Part shown: piece after piece, positions 1-8,695 of the stretch
How positions within the stretch are numbered: the first letter of the stretch is position 1
Layout of the letters: each line of letters opens with the position of its first letter
DNA from: Oscillospiraceae bacterium
GTDB taxonomy: Bacteria; Bacillota; Clostridia; Oscillospirales; Oscillospiraceae
DNA: 64,000 bases
Direction: 5' to 3'
NCBI GenBank assembly: GCA_017458335.1
Contig: JAFTFT010000016.1
Coordinates: 49,531 to 113,530 of the forward strand
The notes under the pieces: generated by a model
What the model saw: the letters and a program-made list of their open reading frames with translations, nothing else
Told to the model about the DNA's origin: nothing
Database searches by the model: none
Position numbers and translations under genes: made by a program

Positions 1-1002
1 CCGGAGAGCAGGATTGCAGGCCTGCTGCTCTGTGATTGTTCCGGGCGCCGGGCGGAGTACTTCAAAGAAATCCTGGAGCGGGAGTGCGGGCTCCCGGTCC
101 TGGGGTATCTGCCACCGATGGAAGAAGCGCATCTGGAAAGCCGGCATCTCGGCCTGCTGACTGCGGCGGAGATCGAAGATTTTCAGCTGCGGTTCGACCG
201 CATCGCCCAGCAGGCGGAACGGAGCATAGATCTGAACCGACTGCTGGAACTTTCGGCAGAGATTGAGCCGGCGGCCGGATACGGGCGACAGGGAAGTATC
301 CCGGAAGAGCGTGTTTCCTCGGAAACCGTCCAGCCCGGAACGGGGAGCCGCGATAAAACCAGGCCCCGCTGCCGCATTGCGGTGGCGCGGGATGAGGCCT
401 TCTGCTTTCACTATGCGGACAATCTGGACGCCCTGCGTCAGGCGGGAGCGGAGCTTGTGTTCTTCAGCCCGCTGCATGACACGCATCTTCCGGAAGCGGA
501 AGGGCTCTGGCTCTGCGGCGGTTATCCGGAGCTCCATGCGAAGCAGCTGTCGGAAAACAACCGTGTTCGACGTGAAATCCGGGAGCGGGTACTGAACGGA
601 TGTCCGACGGTGGCGGAATGCGGCGGGTTCCTCTATCTGCAGGAGAGCCTGGAGGACCCGGAAGGAACGGCCTGGCCGATGTGCGGTGCATTTCCCGGGC
701 GGGGCTTCAAAACCGGGAGACTGCAGCGCTTCGGATATCTGAAGCTGAGCGTGGAGGGCGATTCACTGCTGTTTCAGGCCGGAGAGTGGATCCCTGCGCA
801 TGAATTCCACTACTGGGACAGCACGGAGAACGGTGCGGATCTCACGGCGGAAAAGGCAGACGGAAGAAGCTGGCGCTGCGGCTGGGTGACCGGCACACTG
901 TATGCAGGCTTTCCGCACCTGCACTTCGGCGGAGAGCTGCCTCTGGCAGAACGATTTGTAAAGGCGTGCTCGGCGTATGGTAAGCATGAAAACAATCGAT
1001 GA
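1..1002 (+). CDS. cbiA: Cobyrinate a,c-diamide synthase, C-terminal part (5' end outside window)
   Basis: ATP- and glutamine-dependent amidation of the a and c side chains of (cobalt-)cobyrinate in corrin synthesis. The frame is open from base 1, so only the last 333 residues are visible and the N-terminal P-loop lies to the left. Visible are the end of the synthetase domain (LPVLGYLPPMEEAHLESRH) and the class I glutaminase half with the GGYPELHA motif and the nucleophile Cys in AECGGFLYL; a C-terminal His lies in the FPHLHF stretch. The start of cobT overlaps its 3' end, so the genes are translationally coupled. Between the two halves (about residues 83-120) the linker is poorly conserved in appearance. 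The assignment to CbiA rather than CobB is based on the surrounding anaerobic-pathway genes. Confidence 0.93.
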   Translation, partial: PESRIAGLLLCDCSGRRAEYFKEILERECGLPVLGYLPPMEEAHLESRHLGLLTAAEIEDFQLRFDRIAQQAERSIDLNRLLELSAEIEPAAGYGRQGSIPEERVSSETVQPGTGSRDKTRPRCRIAVARDEAFCFHYADNLDALRQAGAELVFFSPLHDTHLPEAEGLWLCGGYPELHAKQLSENNRVRREIRERVLNGCPTVAECGGFLYLQESLEDPEGTAWPMCGAFPGRGFKTGRLQRFGYLKLSVEGDSLLFQAGEWIPAHEFHYWDSTENGADLTAEKADGRSWRCGWVTGTLYAGFPHLHFGGELPLAERFVKACSAYGKHENNR

Positions 1003-2047
1003 AGTGATCCGGGAGATCCAGACGCCGGATGAGAGCGCCCGAATGCAGGCGGAAGCCCACTGGAACAAAGTGGCGAAGCCCCTGGGCAGTCTGGGACTCT
1101 TCGAGAACATGATCACGCGAATCGCAGCGCTGAAAGGACAGGTGGATTATCGCCTCGATAAGAAGGCTTTGATCGTCTTATGTGCCGACAACGGGGTAGT
1201 GGCCCAAGGAGTCAGCCAGTGCGGCAGCGACGTAACGGGAAAGGTCGCCGTTGCGCTTGCAGAGGGACGCAGCACGGCCAACACCATGGCGCGGAGAGCA
1301 GGCTGCCGCGTGATCCCGGCCGACGTGGGAATCCTGGACTTTCCCGGACATCCCGGAGTACGGAACCTGCGGGTGCGAAACGGTACGGGAGACATCAGCC
1401 GGGAAGCCGCAATGACGAGGGAGGACTGTCTCACCGCCATGGCGGGGGGCGTTGCCCTCACGGAAGAACTGATCCGGGAGGGAACGGAACTGCTGGCAGT
1501 GGGGGAGATGGGCATCGGCAACACCACCACCGCGACGGCGCTTTCCGCGGCGCTTCTGAACCTGGATCCGGACGGGGTCACCGGCCGCGGCGCCGGGCTC
1601 AGCTCCGCGGGACTTGAACGGAAAAAGCGCGTTATCCATTCCGCCCTCGAGCGAATCGATCCGAATGAGAAGGACCCCGTCTATCTGATGGCAGAGCTGG
1701 GCGGACTGGACATCGCCGCCATGTGCGGTGCCTTCCTGGCGGCCGCGGCAAACCGTACTCCCGTGATCATTGATGGTGCCGTCAGCTCCATCGCTGCGTA
1801 CTGTGCCCTGCGGCTGTGCCCGGATGCGGGCGCGGCCATGCTGGCCAGCCATGTCTCGTCTGAACCGCTCGGAGCGCTGCTGCTGGAGAAACTGGGACAG
1901 GAAGCACCGCTGGACGCGGGCATGCATCTCGGCGAGGGGGGCGGAGCGCTGATGCTGATGCCCCTGCTGGAGATCGCACGGGAAGTCTATAACAGCGGGC
2001 AGGACTTTGAAAGACTGGGAATCGAGGCCTATCAGCCTCTGACGTGA
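986..2047 (+). CDS. cobT: Nicotinate-nucleotide:dimethylbenzimidazole phosphoribosyltransferase
   Basis: Makes alpha-ribazole phosphate from nicotinate mononucleotide and a benzimidazole base, providing the lower nucleotide loop of cobalamin. About 353 residues, the family length. The family signatures are visible: ADNGVVAQGVSQ near residue 70, the GEMGIGNTTTA glycine-rich loop near 175, and the C-terminal MHLGEGGGALM, which carries the catalytic Glu of the family. ATG 986 was chosen over ATG 977 because it gives the usual MKTIDEVI-type N-terminus; both overlap cbiA by 17-26 bases. No bluB or bza genes for making the base are seen in this window, so the source of the lower ligand is not shown here. 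Confidence 0.96.
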   Translation: MKTIDEVIREIQTPDESARMQAEAHWNKVAKPLGSLGLFENMITRIAALKGQVDYRLDKKALIVLCADNGVVAQGVSQCGSDVTGKVAVALAEGRSTANTMARRAGCRVIPADVGILDFPGHPGVRNLRVRNGTGDISREAAMTREDCLTAMAGGVALTEELIREGTELLAVGEMGIGNTTTATALSAALLNLDPDGVTGRGAGLSSAGLERKKRVIHSALERIDPNEKDPVYLMAELGGLDIAAMCGAFLAAAANRTPVIIDGAVSSIAAYCALRLCPDAGAAMLASHVSSEPLGALLLEKLGQEAPLDAGMHLGEGGGALMLMPLLEIAREVYNSGQDFERLGIEAYQPLT

Positions 2048-2055
2048 GGGAACAC

Positions 2056-2583
2056 ATGCTGAGTATTATCATCGGCGGATCGGGCAGCGGGAAAAGTGCC
2101 TTTGCGGAAGATCTGGTCTGCCGTCTGCCGGGCCGGCGGATCTATATCGCCACCATGACGGCGCGCGACCCCGAGAGCCTGCAGCGGATTGCGAAACACC
2201 GCCGGGCGCGCGCGGGGCGCGGATTTCAGACGCTGGAGCGGGGATGCGATCTCGCCGGTGCGGCAGAGTCAGAAAGCGAGTTGCCGGCACGGGCAAACGT
2301 TTTGCTGGAGGACCTCTCCAACCTGCTGGCCAACGAGATGTTCCAACCGGAAGGCGGGGAAATTGACGCGGTCAGAGCGGGCATAATAGTGCTGAAGAAC
2401 CGGTGTGAAAATCTCACGGTGGTGACGAATGAGATCTTCTCGGACGGGGGGCGGTACGACGGGATGACGGAGCTGTATCTCCGGAATCTGGCTATGCTGA
2501 ACAGGGAACTTGCCCGGGAAGCGGATCTGGTGGCTGAGGTCATCTGCGGCCTGCCGAATGTGCTGAAGGGGAATCTGCCATGA
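2056..2583 (+). CDS. cobU: Adenosylcobinamide kinase / adenosylcobinamide-phosphate guanylyltransferase
   Basis: Phosphorylates adenosylcobinamide and transfers GMP to give adenosyl-GDP-cobinamide, the activated partner of CobS. The protein has an N-terminal P-loop GGSGSGKSAFAE, a YIATMTA strand, a HRRARAG segment around the guanylylated histidine site of the family, a VTNEIFSDG motif and the C-terminal CGLPNVLKG. About 175 residues, family length. ATG 2056 is preferred to GTG 2044, which overlaps the cobT stop. The VTNE-loop sequence is less canonical than in Salmonella CobU. Its last bases overlap the cobS start (ATGA). A second, shortened CobU-like gene lies just downstream of cobS. Confidence 0.93.
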   Translation: MLSIIIGGSGSGKSAFAEDLVCRLPGRRIYIATMTARDPESLQRIAKHRRARAGRGFQTLERGCDLAGAAESESELPARANVLLEDLSNLLANEMFQPEGGEIDAVRAGIIVLKNRCENLTVVTNEIFSDGGRYDGMTELYLRNLAMLNRELAREADLVAEVICGLPNVLKGNLP

Positions 2584-3341
2584 TGATATGGAAGAGCATT
2601 CTGATTGCGTTTTCGATGTTCTCGGCGATCCCGGTCCCGCAGACGGACTGGGAGGAGAAAAGCATGCGCTACAGCCTGTGCGCTTTCCCTTTGGTAGGGG
2701 TGGTCATCGGGCTTCTGAGTTTCGGCTGGGGGAAGCTGTGTATGACTCTGGCACTGCCGGATCTTCTGCGGGGCGCGGGATATTGCCTGATTCCGGTCCT
2801 GAGCACCGGGGGGATTCATCTTGACGGTTATGCCGACACCTGGGACGCGCTCTCGAGCCACGCGGGGATCGAAAAGAAGCAGGAGATCCTGAAAGATCCG
2901 CATCTCGGCGCCTTCGCCGGGATCCGGCTGTGTATGTATTTTGCGGCGTCACTTGCGCTCTGGTGTGCGCTGCCGGAGTTGAATGTGTTCTGCCTTCTGG
3001 GGCTTTACGGCCTGTCACGCTGTCTGTCGGGAATCGCCCTGATGAGCTTTCCGCTCCGAGCGGGAAGCGGACTTGCCAGAAGTTTTGCGGAAGCGGCGGA
3101 ACAGACAACGGTGCGGCGGATCCTCGTCGGAGCGGCACTGGTTTTTGCCGGCCTGTTTGGCGCCGCTGGAGCCAGCCTCTGCACGGTGGCGGCGGTGGCG
3201 GTGTTCTGGAAGTACAGGCGGCTGTGTGAGAAGGAATTCGGCGGGCTCTCCGGCGATCTGGCGGGCTGGTTCGTCCAGACGGCGGAGCTCTGGATGCTCG
3301 GAATGCTGGTAATAAGCCGGTATGTGGGGGGATGGCTGTGA
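2580..3341 (+). CDS. cobS: Adenosylcobinamide-GDP ribazoletransferase (cobalamin synthase)
   Basis: Integral membrane enzyme joining adenosyl-GDP-cobinamide to alpha-ribazole (phosphate), the last assembly step of cobalamin. 253 residues with five to six hydrophobic segments. The family motif GGIHLDGYADTWDALSSH, whose acidic residues bind metal, lies near residue 77-94, followed by KDPHLGAFAG near 105. The start ATG overlaps the cobU stop by four bases, and the 3' end overlaps the next gene by ten bases, typical of the whole operon. Confidence 0.95.
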   Translation: MMIWKSILIAFSMFSAIPVPQTDWEEKSMRYSLCAFPLVGVVIGLLSFGWGKLCMTLALPDLLRGAGYCLIPVLSTGGIHLDGYADTWDALSSHAGIEKKQEILKDPHLGAFAGIRLCMYFAASLALWCALPELNVFCLLGLYGLSRCLSGIALMSFPLRAGSGLARSFAEAAEQTTVRRILVGAALVFAGLFGAAGASLCTVAAVAVFWKYRRLCEKEFGGLSGDLAGWFVQTAELWMLGMLVISRYVGGWL

Positions 3342-3670
3342 TCTTTGTGACGGGGCCGCTCTATGCGGGGAAGAAAACCTGGATTCGGAAACAGCTCGGA
3401 CTGACGGAGGCGGAGCTTGCCGACTGCGCCGTCTGGGATGTGCAGAATCTGGTTCCGGTTGAAAACCTGGAAACGCTGGCAGACGGACTCGCCGGGCGGC
3501 GGATTGTGATCTCCACGGAGATCGGCGGCGGTGTGGTCCCCTTGGATCCCGCGGAGCGGGAAAGACGGGAAGCTGCCGGGCGGCTTGCCTGTCTTCTGGC
3601 AGAGCGGGCAGAGACGGTGGTCCGCGTCTGCTGTGGTCTGCCGCAGCTGCTGAAAGGGGAATGGCCGTGA
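3332..3670 (+). CDS. Shortened CobU-like protein with degenerate P-loop
   Basis: A 112-residue protein that looks like a compressed CobU. The N-terminus IFVTGPLYAGKKTW aligns with the P-loop region but ends GKK instead of GKS/T. The middle part normally holding the GMP-binding histidine is missing, while the C-terminal half (STEIGGGVVPLDPAERERR, then RVCCGLPQLLKG) resembles the VTNEVG...AGRL...GLP end of CobU. It overlaps both cobS (10 bases) and cobC (10 bases), so it is translated with the operon. It is unlikely to be a full kinase/guanylyltransferase; a regulatory or accessory role to CobU is possible but is inference. It is not obviously decayed: the frame is clean and codon use matches its neighbours. 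Confidence 0.72.
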   Translation: MAVIFVTGPLYAGKKTWIRKQLGLTEAELADCAVWDVQNLVPVENLETLADGLAGRRIVISTEIGGGVVPLDPAERERREAAGRLACLLAERAETVVRVCCGLPQLLKGEWP

Positions 3671-4254
3671 AAGTCTGGCTGATCCGGCACGGAATGACCC
3701 GGCTCGGGGAAGAAAAACGGTATCAGGGACGCCTGGACGACGGACTATCCCCGGAGGGACGGGCGGCGCTCAAACAGGCGGACTTCCGGCCAAAGCGGGT
3801 GTATGTGTCGCCGGCGCTGCGCGCGCGGGAGACGGCGGAAATCCTCTTTCCGGAGGCGGAGCAGCTGCTCTGCCCAGATCTGCGGGAAATGGACTTCGGA
3901 AGCTTCGAAGGCCGCGGCTGGTGGGAGATGGAAGAAGACGCTGCGTATCGCTCCTGGGTGGATGGCGGCTGCCGCGGACGCTGCCCCGGGGGTGAAGAAA
4001 AGACAGAACTCACCGAGCGGGTCAACAGAGGCTTTGAGCGGATTCTGGAAGCCGAGATCGAAAAGGCGGAACCCGGGGAAGACCTCGTGATTGTAGCCCA
4101 TGGCGGCACACAGATGGCCCTGCTGGAGGAAAAGGGCATCCCGCGGAGAGAATACTACCGCTGGCAGAGACCCTGCGGCTGCGGCTGGCTGCTGGACTGG
4201 GAGCCGGAGGGCAAAACACTGCATGTGATACGGGAGATATCGTTTTTGAAATGA
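3661..4254 (+). CDS. cobC: Histidine phosphatase, probable alpha-ribazole phosphatase
   Basis: Phosphoglycerate-mutase superfamily enzyme expected to dephosphorylate alpha-ribazole phosphate or adenosylcobalamin phosphate. 197 residues. Visible superfamily residues: LIRHGMTRLGEEKRYQG at the N-terminus (catalytic RHG), the SPALRARETAE arginine motif near residue 45, the DFGSFEGR acidic motif near 80, and the second catalytic His in VIVAHGGTQMALL near 146. The specific substrate is assigned from context, since the superfamily is broad; its place between cobU/cobS-type genes and cbiB strongly supports CobC. ATG 3661 overlaps the preceding stop; GTG 3667 is an alternative start. Confidence 0.88.
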   Translation: MAVKVWLIRHGMTRLGEEKRYQGRLDDGLSPEGRAALKQADFRPKRVYVSPALRARETAEILFPEAEQLLCPDLREMDFGSFEGRGWWEMEEDAAYRSWVDGGCRGRCPGGEEKTELTERVNRGFERILEAEIEKAEPGEDLVIVAHGGTQMALLEEKGIPRREYYRWQRPCGCGWLLDWEPEGKTLHVIREISFLK

Positions 4255-5231
4255 GAATTCTGCTGGCTGCGATCTGCGGCTTTGTGCTGGATCTGATTTT
4301 GGGAGATCCGGAGCTGCTTACGCCGGTTCATCCGGTGGTTCTGATGGGACACTGTATCACGGCGCTGGAAACATGGCTGAGAACGCTCATGCCGAAAAGC
4401 CCTCGGGGAGAGCGGCTGGGCGGAATTCTGCTTGCGATGATTCTGCCTCTGGGGACGCTGGTGAGCTGCGGACTCATGCTCATGCTGCTGAATCGACTCT
4501 GGCCTCCGCTGGCCTTTCTGCTTGAGTGCATCTGGAGCTGGCAGGCCCTTGCGGGGAAGAACCTCAAAGATGAGGCGATGCGCGTTACCCTTGCCATGAA
4601 AGACGGAACGACGGAGGATGCCAGAGCGGCGGTTTCGCGGATTGTCGGGCGGGATACCGAGGCACTGGACCGGAGCGGTGTGACGCGGGCCGCGGTTGAG
4701 ACCGTGGCGGAGAACTTCTCCGACGGAGTCGCGGCGCCGATGCTGTATATGTTTCTCGGCGGAGCACCGCTGGCTCTGTGCTACAAAGCCGTCAACACCA
4801 TGGACAGCATGGTGGGGTATCGGAATGAGCGCTATCTCCGGTTCGGGAGAGCGGCGGCCAGACTGGACGACGCGGCAAACTATCTTCCCTCCCGGCTGGC
4901 GGCGCTGATCCTGATTGCTGCCGCGGGAATTTGCGGGGAGGACAGAAAGGCCGCCGCGGAGATCTGGAAACGGGATCGTCGGAAGCATGCCAGCCCCAAC
5001 TCCGGTCAGTGCGAGGCGGTGATGGCGGGCGCGCTGGGCCTGCGGCTCTGCGGGCCGGCAAGCTATTTCGGAAAGACTGTTGACAAGCCCTATATCGGGG
5101 ATGCACGCCGGGAGGCGGAGGCGGAAGACATCTGCCGTGCCTGCCGGATGGAGCAGACCGGAAGCTGGCTGTGCCTGGTCCTGCTGGGCGTGATCAGACT
5201 GGGCATCGTTTTACTGGGGAAGGTATTATGA
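4251..5231 (+). CDS. cbiB: Adenosylcobinamide-phosphate synthase, membrane protein
   Basis: Attaches (R)-1-amino-2-propanol or its phosphate to adenosylcobyric acid. 326 residues with several transmembrane segments. Family signatures: GFVLDLILGDPELLTPVHPVV at the N-terminus (GDP...HPV), AVSRIVGRDTEALD near 130, AVETVAENFSDGVAAP near 150, and NTMDSMVGYRNERY near 183. The start ATG overlaps the cobC stop (ATGA). The next gene encodes the threonine-phosphate decarboxylase that would supply the aminopropanol phosphate, so substrate supply and use are adjacent. Confidence 0.95.
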   Translation: MRILLAAICGFVLDLILGDPELLTPVHPVVLMGHCITALETWLRTLMPKSPRGERLGGILLAMILPLGTLVSCGLMLMLLNRLWPPLAFLLECIWSWQALAGKNLKDEAMRVTLAMKDGTTEDARAAVSRIVGRDTEALDRSGVTRAAVETVAENFSDGVAAPMLYMFLGGAPLALCYKAVNTMDSMVGYRNERYLRFGRAAARLDDAANYLPSRLAALILIAAAGICGEDRKAAAEIWKRDRRKHASPNSGQCEAVMAGALGLRLCGPASYFGKTVDKPYIGDARREAEAEDICRACRMEQTGSWLCLVLLGVIRLGIVLLGKVL

Positions 5232-6280
5232 CGGGGACACACGGCGGCGACTGGGCCGGATATGAAACAGAATACGGCTTCCTGCCGCTGGATTTCTCGG
5301 CAAATATCAGCCCGCTGGGCCTGCCGGACGGTGTACGGGAGGCGGCAGTACAGGCACTGCAGGATGCAGAGCGGTACCCTGATCCCCTCTGCCGTGGGCT
5401 TCGGACCCGGCTGGCCGAACGGCACGGCATCCCGGCGGTACAGATCGTCTGCGGAAACGGCGCCGCGGATCTGATCTTCCGAATCTGCCGGGTACTGCGG
5501 CCGAAGAAGGCGCTGCTTACGGCGCCGGATTTCGGAGAGTACGAACAGGCACTTCGGGAAGAGAATTGTGAGATCCGCACCGTGGCCAGGCAGGAGAGAG
5601 AGGGCTTTCTCCTGCACTGGGAAGACCTGGCGGAAAACATCCGGAACGCGGAACTGTTCTTCCTCTCCAATCCCAACAATCCGACAGGACTGCTGACTGG
5701 ACGGGAAGAACTGCGAAAGATCCTGAAGCTCTGCAGAGATGAGCACTGTGTGCCTGTGATCGACGAATGCTTCCTGGATTTTACCGAAGTTTCGGAGACA
5801 GAGAGCCTGATCCCGGACCTGAGGCAGAGTCCGAATCTGGTGATCCTCCGGGCCTTCACCAAGACTTATGCCATGGCGGGGCTGCGCCTCGGCTATGCCA
5901 TCTGCGGCAGCGCGGCTTTCGCGGAGCGCCTGCAAAGCGCGGGGCAGCCCTGGCCGGTGTCAAACGTGGCTCAGGCAGCCGGGGCAGCAGCATTGCAGGA
6001 TGATAATTATGTAAACCGACTGCGAGCCCTGATTTCTGGGGAGCTACCGCGCATGATCCGGGCATTGACAGCTCTCGGACTGCGCGTTATCCCCGGCGAA
6101 GCCAATTATCTGCTGTTTTTCTGTGAGGATGGGGGACTCGGGGAAAAACTTCAAAAGCGGGGCATCCTGATCCGGGACTGCCGGAACTATGCAGGCCTCA
6201 CGGAAGGCTGGTACCGGATCGCGATTCGGTCTAAAGATGAGAACGACAGGCTGATTCATATGCTGGGGGAGGTGCTGTAG
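5228..6280 (+). CDS. cobD: PLP-dependent threonine-phosphate decarboxylase
   Basis: Fold-type I aminotransferase-like enzyme that decarboxylates L-threonine phosphate to aminopropanol phosphate for CbiB. 350 residues from ATG 5228, which overlaps the cbiB stop (ATGA). Seen in the protein: HGGDWAGYETEYGF and LDFSANISPLGLP at the N-terminus, the SNPNNPTGLL motif near residue 155, the VIDECFLDFT PLP-contact Asp near 178, and the PLP lysine in AFTKTYAMAGLRLGYAI near 215. The N-terminal DFSANI...LG pattern separates this family from histidinol-phosphate aminotransferases. Context removes most of the remaining doubt. Confidence 0.92.
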   Translation: MTGTHGGDWAGYETEYGFLPLDFSANISPLGLPDGVREAAVQALQDAERYPDPLCRGLRTRLAERHGIPAVQIVCGNGAADLIFRICRVLRPKKALLTAPDFGEYEQALREENCEIRTVARQEREGFLLHWEDLAENIRNAELFFLSNPNNPTGLLTGREELRKILKLCRDEHCVPVIDECFLDFTEVSETESLIPDLRQSPNLVILRAFTKTYAMAGLRLGYAICGSAAFAERLQSAGQPWPVSNVAQAAGAAALQDDNYVNRLRALISGELPRMIRALTALGLRVIPGEANYLLFFCEDGGLGEKLQKRGILIRDCRNYAGLTEGWYRIAIRSKDENDRLIHMLGEVL

Positions 6281-6281
6281 G

Positions 6282-7781
6282 ATGGCGAAATGCATCATGG
6301 TGCAGGGAACCATGTCCGGAGCGGGGAAAAGCCTGCTGGTGACGGCGCTCTGCCGGATCTTCATGCAGGACGGCTTCCGCGTGGCTCCCTTCAAGAGCCA
6401 GAACATGGCCCTCAACAGCTTTGTCACGGCGGACGGGCTGGAACTGGGACGGGCTCAGGCGGCCCAGGCCGAGGCGGCGGGAATCCCCTGTGATGTTCGG
6501 ATGAACCCGATCCTGCTGAAGCCCTCCAGCGACACCGGCAGCCAGCTTATCGTGATGGGTGAGGTACGCGGCCAGTATGACGCAAAGGACTATTTCAGGA
6601 TGAAACGAGGGCTGATCCCGGAGATCCTGAAGGCCTACAACAGTCTGGCCGAGGAGAACGACATCATCGTGATTGAAGGCGCGGGCTCTCCCGCGGAGAT
6701 CAACCTCCGCCAGGACGACATCGTCAACATGGGCCTTGCGGAGCTGGTGAATGCACCGGTGATCCTGGCCGGGGACATCGACCGGGGCGGCGTCTTTGCC
6801 CAGCTCTACGGTACAGTGGCTCTGCTGCAGCCGGAGGAACGGAAGCGGGTGATCGGGACCGTGATCAACAAGTTCCGCGGAGACGTGGAACTGCTGCGGC
6901 CGGGCCTGAAGCAGCTGGAAGAGCTGACCGGGGTGCCGGTGCTCGGCGTGGTGCCCTGGATGAAGGTGGACATCGACGACGAAGACAGCCTCGCGCCCCG
7001 GCTGGAGAGAAGCGAAAACGCGGACAGACCGCTGGACATCGCGGTGATCCGGCTGCCGCATGTGTCGAATTTCACGGACTTCTCGCCGCTGGAGGAACAT
7101 CCAGCAATTGGACTGCATTATGTAAACCAAACGGAACAGCTCGGACAGCCGGATCTCGTGATTCTCCCCGGAACCAAGAACACCATGGGGGATCTCCGCT
7201 GGCTTCGGGAGAGGGGACTGGACATGGAGATCCTTGCGCTTCATGAAACGGGAACGGCAATCCTCGGGGTCTGCGGCGGCTATCAGATGTTGGGCAGGCG
7301 TCTGTCGGATCCGGAGGGCGTGGAAGGCGGCGGAAGCGCTGAAGGCCTCGGACTTTTGCCCTGTGAGACGGTCTTCGCCGGAGTAAAGACCAGAACCAGG
7401 AGACGGGCGGTCTGCGCGGAAGGCCCCTTTGCCGGTGTACGGCTGGAGGGGTATGAGATCCACATGGGGAGAACTCATTCCGCAGCGGCTCCTTTCTGCC
7501 GTATGGAAGACGGCACGGAAGACGGCGCGGCGGAAGAAAGTGTGTTCGGAACTTATTTGCACGGCCTGTTCGACAGCGGGGAACTGGTGAACCGCCTGGC
7601 CGAATGGCTCGCGGCGAGAAAAGGAATCCGGATTCCGGAACAGAGAGCGGAAAACAGGGCGGCATACCGGAACCGGCAGTATGATCTGCTGGCGGATACT
7701 GTGCGGAGCAGTCTGGATATGGAAACAATCAAACAGGCGATGGAGGCCTTTCAGCATGATCAGAACACCGGGACAGATTGA
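6282..7781 (+). CDS. cobQ: Cobyric acid synthase (adenosylcobyric acid synthase, glutamine-hydrolysing)
   Basis: Amidates the b, d, e and g side chains of adenosylcobyrinic a,c-diamide using glutamine and ATP. 499 residues. The N-terminal dethiobiotin-synthetase-like domain has VQGTMSGAGKS (P-loop) and PFKSQNMALNS; IEGAGSPAEINLR and GDIDRGGVFAQ follow. The C-terminal glutaminase domain has nucleophile Cys in ILGVCGGYQML near residue 330 and His in YLHGLFDSG near 425. A GGGAGGTG-type ribosome site lies just upstream. Its last 26 bases overlap the cbiC start. It is equivalent to CbiP in the anaerobic nomenclature. Confidence 0.96.
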   Translation: MAKCIMVQGTMSGAGKSLLVTALCRIFMQDGFRVAPFKSQNMALNSFVTADGLELGRAQAAQAEAAGIPCDVRMNPILLKPSSDTGSQLIVMGEVRGQYDAKDYFRMKRGLIPEILKAYNSLAEENDIIVIEGAGSPAEINLRQDDIVNMGLAELVNAPVILAGDIDRGGVFAQLYGTVALLQPEERKRVIGTVINKFRGDVELLRPGLKQLEELTGVPVLGVVPWMKVDIDDEDSLAPRLERSENADRPLDIAVIRLPHVSNFTDFSPLEEHPAIGLHYVNQTEQLGQPDLVILPGTKNTMGDLRWLRERGLDMEILALHETGTAILGVCGGYQMLGRRLSDPEGVEGGGSAEGLGLLPCETVFAGVKTRTRRRAVCAEGPFAGVRLEGYEIHMGRTHSAAAPFCRMEDGTEDGAAEESVFGTYLHGLFDSGELVNRLAEWLAARKGIRIPEQRAENRAAYRNRQYDLLADTVRSSLDMETIKQAMEAFQHDQNTGTD

Positions 7782-8418
7782 GCGGGCAAGCATGGCGCTG
7801 ATCCGGGCGGAACTTCGGGAACGGGGCATCGCGCTCCCGACAGAGAACGAGGCCGTAATCCTGCGCTGCATCCACGCGAGTGCCGACTTTGACTACGCCG
7901 CGAACCTGCGCTTTACCCAAGGGGCAGTGAAGAAAGCCACGGACGCGCTTCACAGCGGCACGGAACTCGTGACAGATACCAACATGGCGCTGGCCGGGAT
8001 CAGCAGGCCGGGCCTGCAGAAGCTCGGTGTCTCGGCGTACTGCTACATGGCGGAGACGTTCATCGCAGATCGGGCAAAAGCAGAGGGAAGCACCCGCGCC
8101 GCGGCGGCAATGGACTGGGCTGCGGAGCAGAATCCCGGCGCAATCCTCGCCGTCGGAAACGCCCCGACAGCGCTGCTGCGGATCGCGGAGCAGATCCGGG
8201 ACGGACTGCGCCCGGCGTTGGTGATCGCGGTGCCGGTGGGCTTTGTAAACGTCGTGGAGAGCAAAGAGCTGATCTTTGCGGTCTGCGAAGAAGCGGATGT
8301 CCCCTGCATTGCGGCCATGGGCCGCAAAGGCGGCAGCAGCATCGCCGCGGCGATCTGCAACGCGCTGATCTATTCCGCGGCGGATCTCCTGGAACCCGAT
8401 GCGAGAGGCTGGACCTGA
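7756..8418 (+). CDS. cbiC: Cobalt-precorrin-8X methylmutase
   Basis: Moves the C11 methyl group to C12, giving cobyrinate. 220 residues from ATG 7756, chosen because it yields the family N-terminus (RTPGQIERASMALIRAEL). The catalytic His is in LRCIHASADFDYA near residue 35; further signatures are DTNMALAGIS near 75, NAPTALLRI near 138 and PVGFVNVVESKE near 160. The gene overlaps cobQ by 26 bases in another frame. The following small gene starts two bases after its stop. Confidence 0.95.
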   Translation: MIRTPGQIERASMALIRAELRERGIALPTENEAVILRCIHASADFDYAANLRFTQGAVKKATDALHSGTELVTDTNMALAGISRPGLQKLGVSAYCYMAETFIADRAKAEGSTRAAAAMDWAAEQNPGAILAVGNAPTALLRIAEQIRDGLRPALVIAVPVGFVNVVESKELIFAVCEEADVPCIAAMGRKGGSSIAAAICNALIYSAADLLEPDARGWT

Positions 8419-8419
8419 C

Positions 8420-8695
8420 ATGAGTGAAAAACACTACCGTTTTTTTCAGAACCGGGAATGCGAATTCTTCCCCTGCCATGAAGGCGTGGAGGAAACAGAA
8501 TTCAACTGCCTGTTCTGCTACTGCCCGCTCTATGCCCTGGGCGAAAAATGCGGAGGCGGCTTTGTCTATACGGAGAGCGGTGTGAAGAGCTGCGAGCACT
8601 GCCCCTTTCCGCACCGGCGCGAGAACTACGAGGCCATTCTCCGGCGCTTTCCGGAGCTGGCCGTGCTGGCGGCCAAACGGGAGAAGGCACCATGA
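8420..8695 (+). CDS. Cysteine-rich small protein of the cobalamin operon
   Basis: A 91-residue soluble protein with nine cysteines. They are arranged as CEFFPC, CLFCYCPLY, a single Cys in EKCGG, and CEHCPFPH, the pattern of the 'cysteine-rich small domain' family that recurs in corrin gene clusters of anaerobes. The spacing suggests binding of zinc or an Fe-S cluster, but no reaction is known to me. It is tightly embedded, starting two bases after cbiC and overlapping the cbiD start (ATGA), so it is almost certainly co-translated with corrin enzymes. Possible roles are metal handling or assistance to a ring-contraction step; both are inference. Confidence 0.82.
   Translation: MSEKHYRFFQNRECEFFPCHEGVEETEFNCLFCYCPLYALGEKCGGGFVYTESGVKSCEHCPFPHRRENYEAILRRFPELAVLAAKREKAP

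Noticed and set aside
6231-7871. 546-codon minus-strand frame opposite cobQ
   Set aside because: Overlaps the whole cobQ gene, whose motifs are unmistakable; no homology recognised on the other strand.
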